Source: Acidiferrobacteraceae bacterium (GTDB taxonomy: Bacteria; Pseudomonadota; Gammaproteobacteria; Arenicellales; UBA868). Taken from it: DNA of 6,441 bases. Shown piece by piece: positions 6,347-6,441 of this stretch. Position 1 is the first letter of the stretch. Each line of letters opens with the position of its first letter. The DNA lies in NCBI GenBank assembly GCA_002713825.1, contig PAUU01000009.1, positions 15,986 to 22,426 on the forward strand. The letters are read 5' to 3'. Both the position numbers and the translations under genes were made by a program. The notes beneath the pieces were generated by a model. It was not told the origin of the DNA. It worked only from the letters and a program-made list of their open reading frames with translations, and did no database searches.

Positions 6347-6441
6347 GCTCGAGTACCGGGCCTAAAAGAATCGCTGAGACAGTGTTGTGATAGACCGCAT
6401 CAAAAGTCACTGCTGCCGGCGAGCCGTATGGGTAAAGCTTA

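Noticed and set aside
6387..6441. Possible starts of a further + strand gene (GTG at 6387 and ATG at 6428), both open to the window edge
   Set aside because: Too few codons are visible, no strong ribosome binding site is present, and the 18 residues readable from 6387 match nothing recognised. It cannot be supported from this window.

Overview
The window is 6,441 bases of compact bacterial DNA at roughly 50% GC. It carries six protein genes, and the intergenic gaps are short. The gene set is aerobic respiratory glycerol-3-phosphate oxidation, a PiT phosphate transporter with its DUF47 partner, a CaiB/BaiF CoA-transferase, a DASH-type cryptochrome and a C-factor-like short-chain dehydrogenase. 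Together with protein similarity to well-known proteobacterial versions, this suggests a proteobacterium, most likely a free-living (perhaps marine) gammaproteobacterium. The lineage is inferred from gene content and remembered family sequences, not from a marker gene. No rRNA, tRNA, CRISPR array, insertion sequence or phage gene was found.

Left block (1-2762, + strand): the C-terminal two thirds of glpD is cut by the window edge. It overlaps the next gene by ATGA. That gene encodes a DUF47/PhoU-like protein, and a PiT-family phosphate permease follows nine bases later with a GTG start in the same frame. The three genes look like one translationally coupled operon. It links oxidation of sn-glycerol 3-phosphate (with electrons going to the quinone pool) to low-affinity phosphate uptake. 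A 228-base gap follows, with a small hairpin just after the permease.

Middle block (2991-5456): a CaiB/BaiF family III CoA-transferase gene (+) converges on a DASH cryptochrome/photolyase gene (-). Only 21 bases separate them, and a perfect 6-bp inverted repeat fills most of that space. No partner gene reveals the substrate of the CoA-transferase.

Right block (5457-6441): the cryptochrome gene is divergent from a classical short-chain dehydrogenase across a 137-base intergenic region. On the cryptochrome side this region has a sequence resembling the promoters used by ECF sigma factors of the RpoE-ChrR (singlet oxygen) type. It also has two short palindromes. The DASH protein and a C-factor-like dehydrogenase side by side suggest a small light or photo-oxidative stress module. 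The last 95 bases contain no gene that can be supported.

Nothing in the window looks like a wholly new system. The points most worth checking are the unusual substitutions in the DASH protein, the candidate stress promoter, and the in-frame amber codon that alone separates the DUF47 and permease genes.
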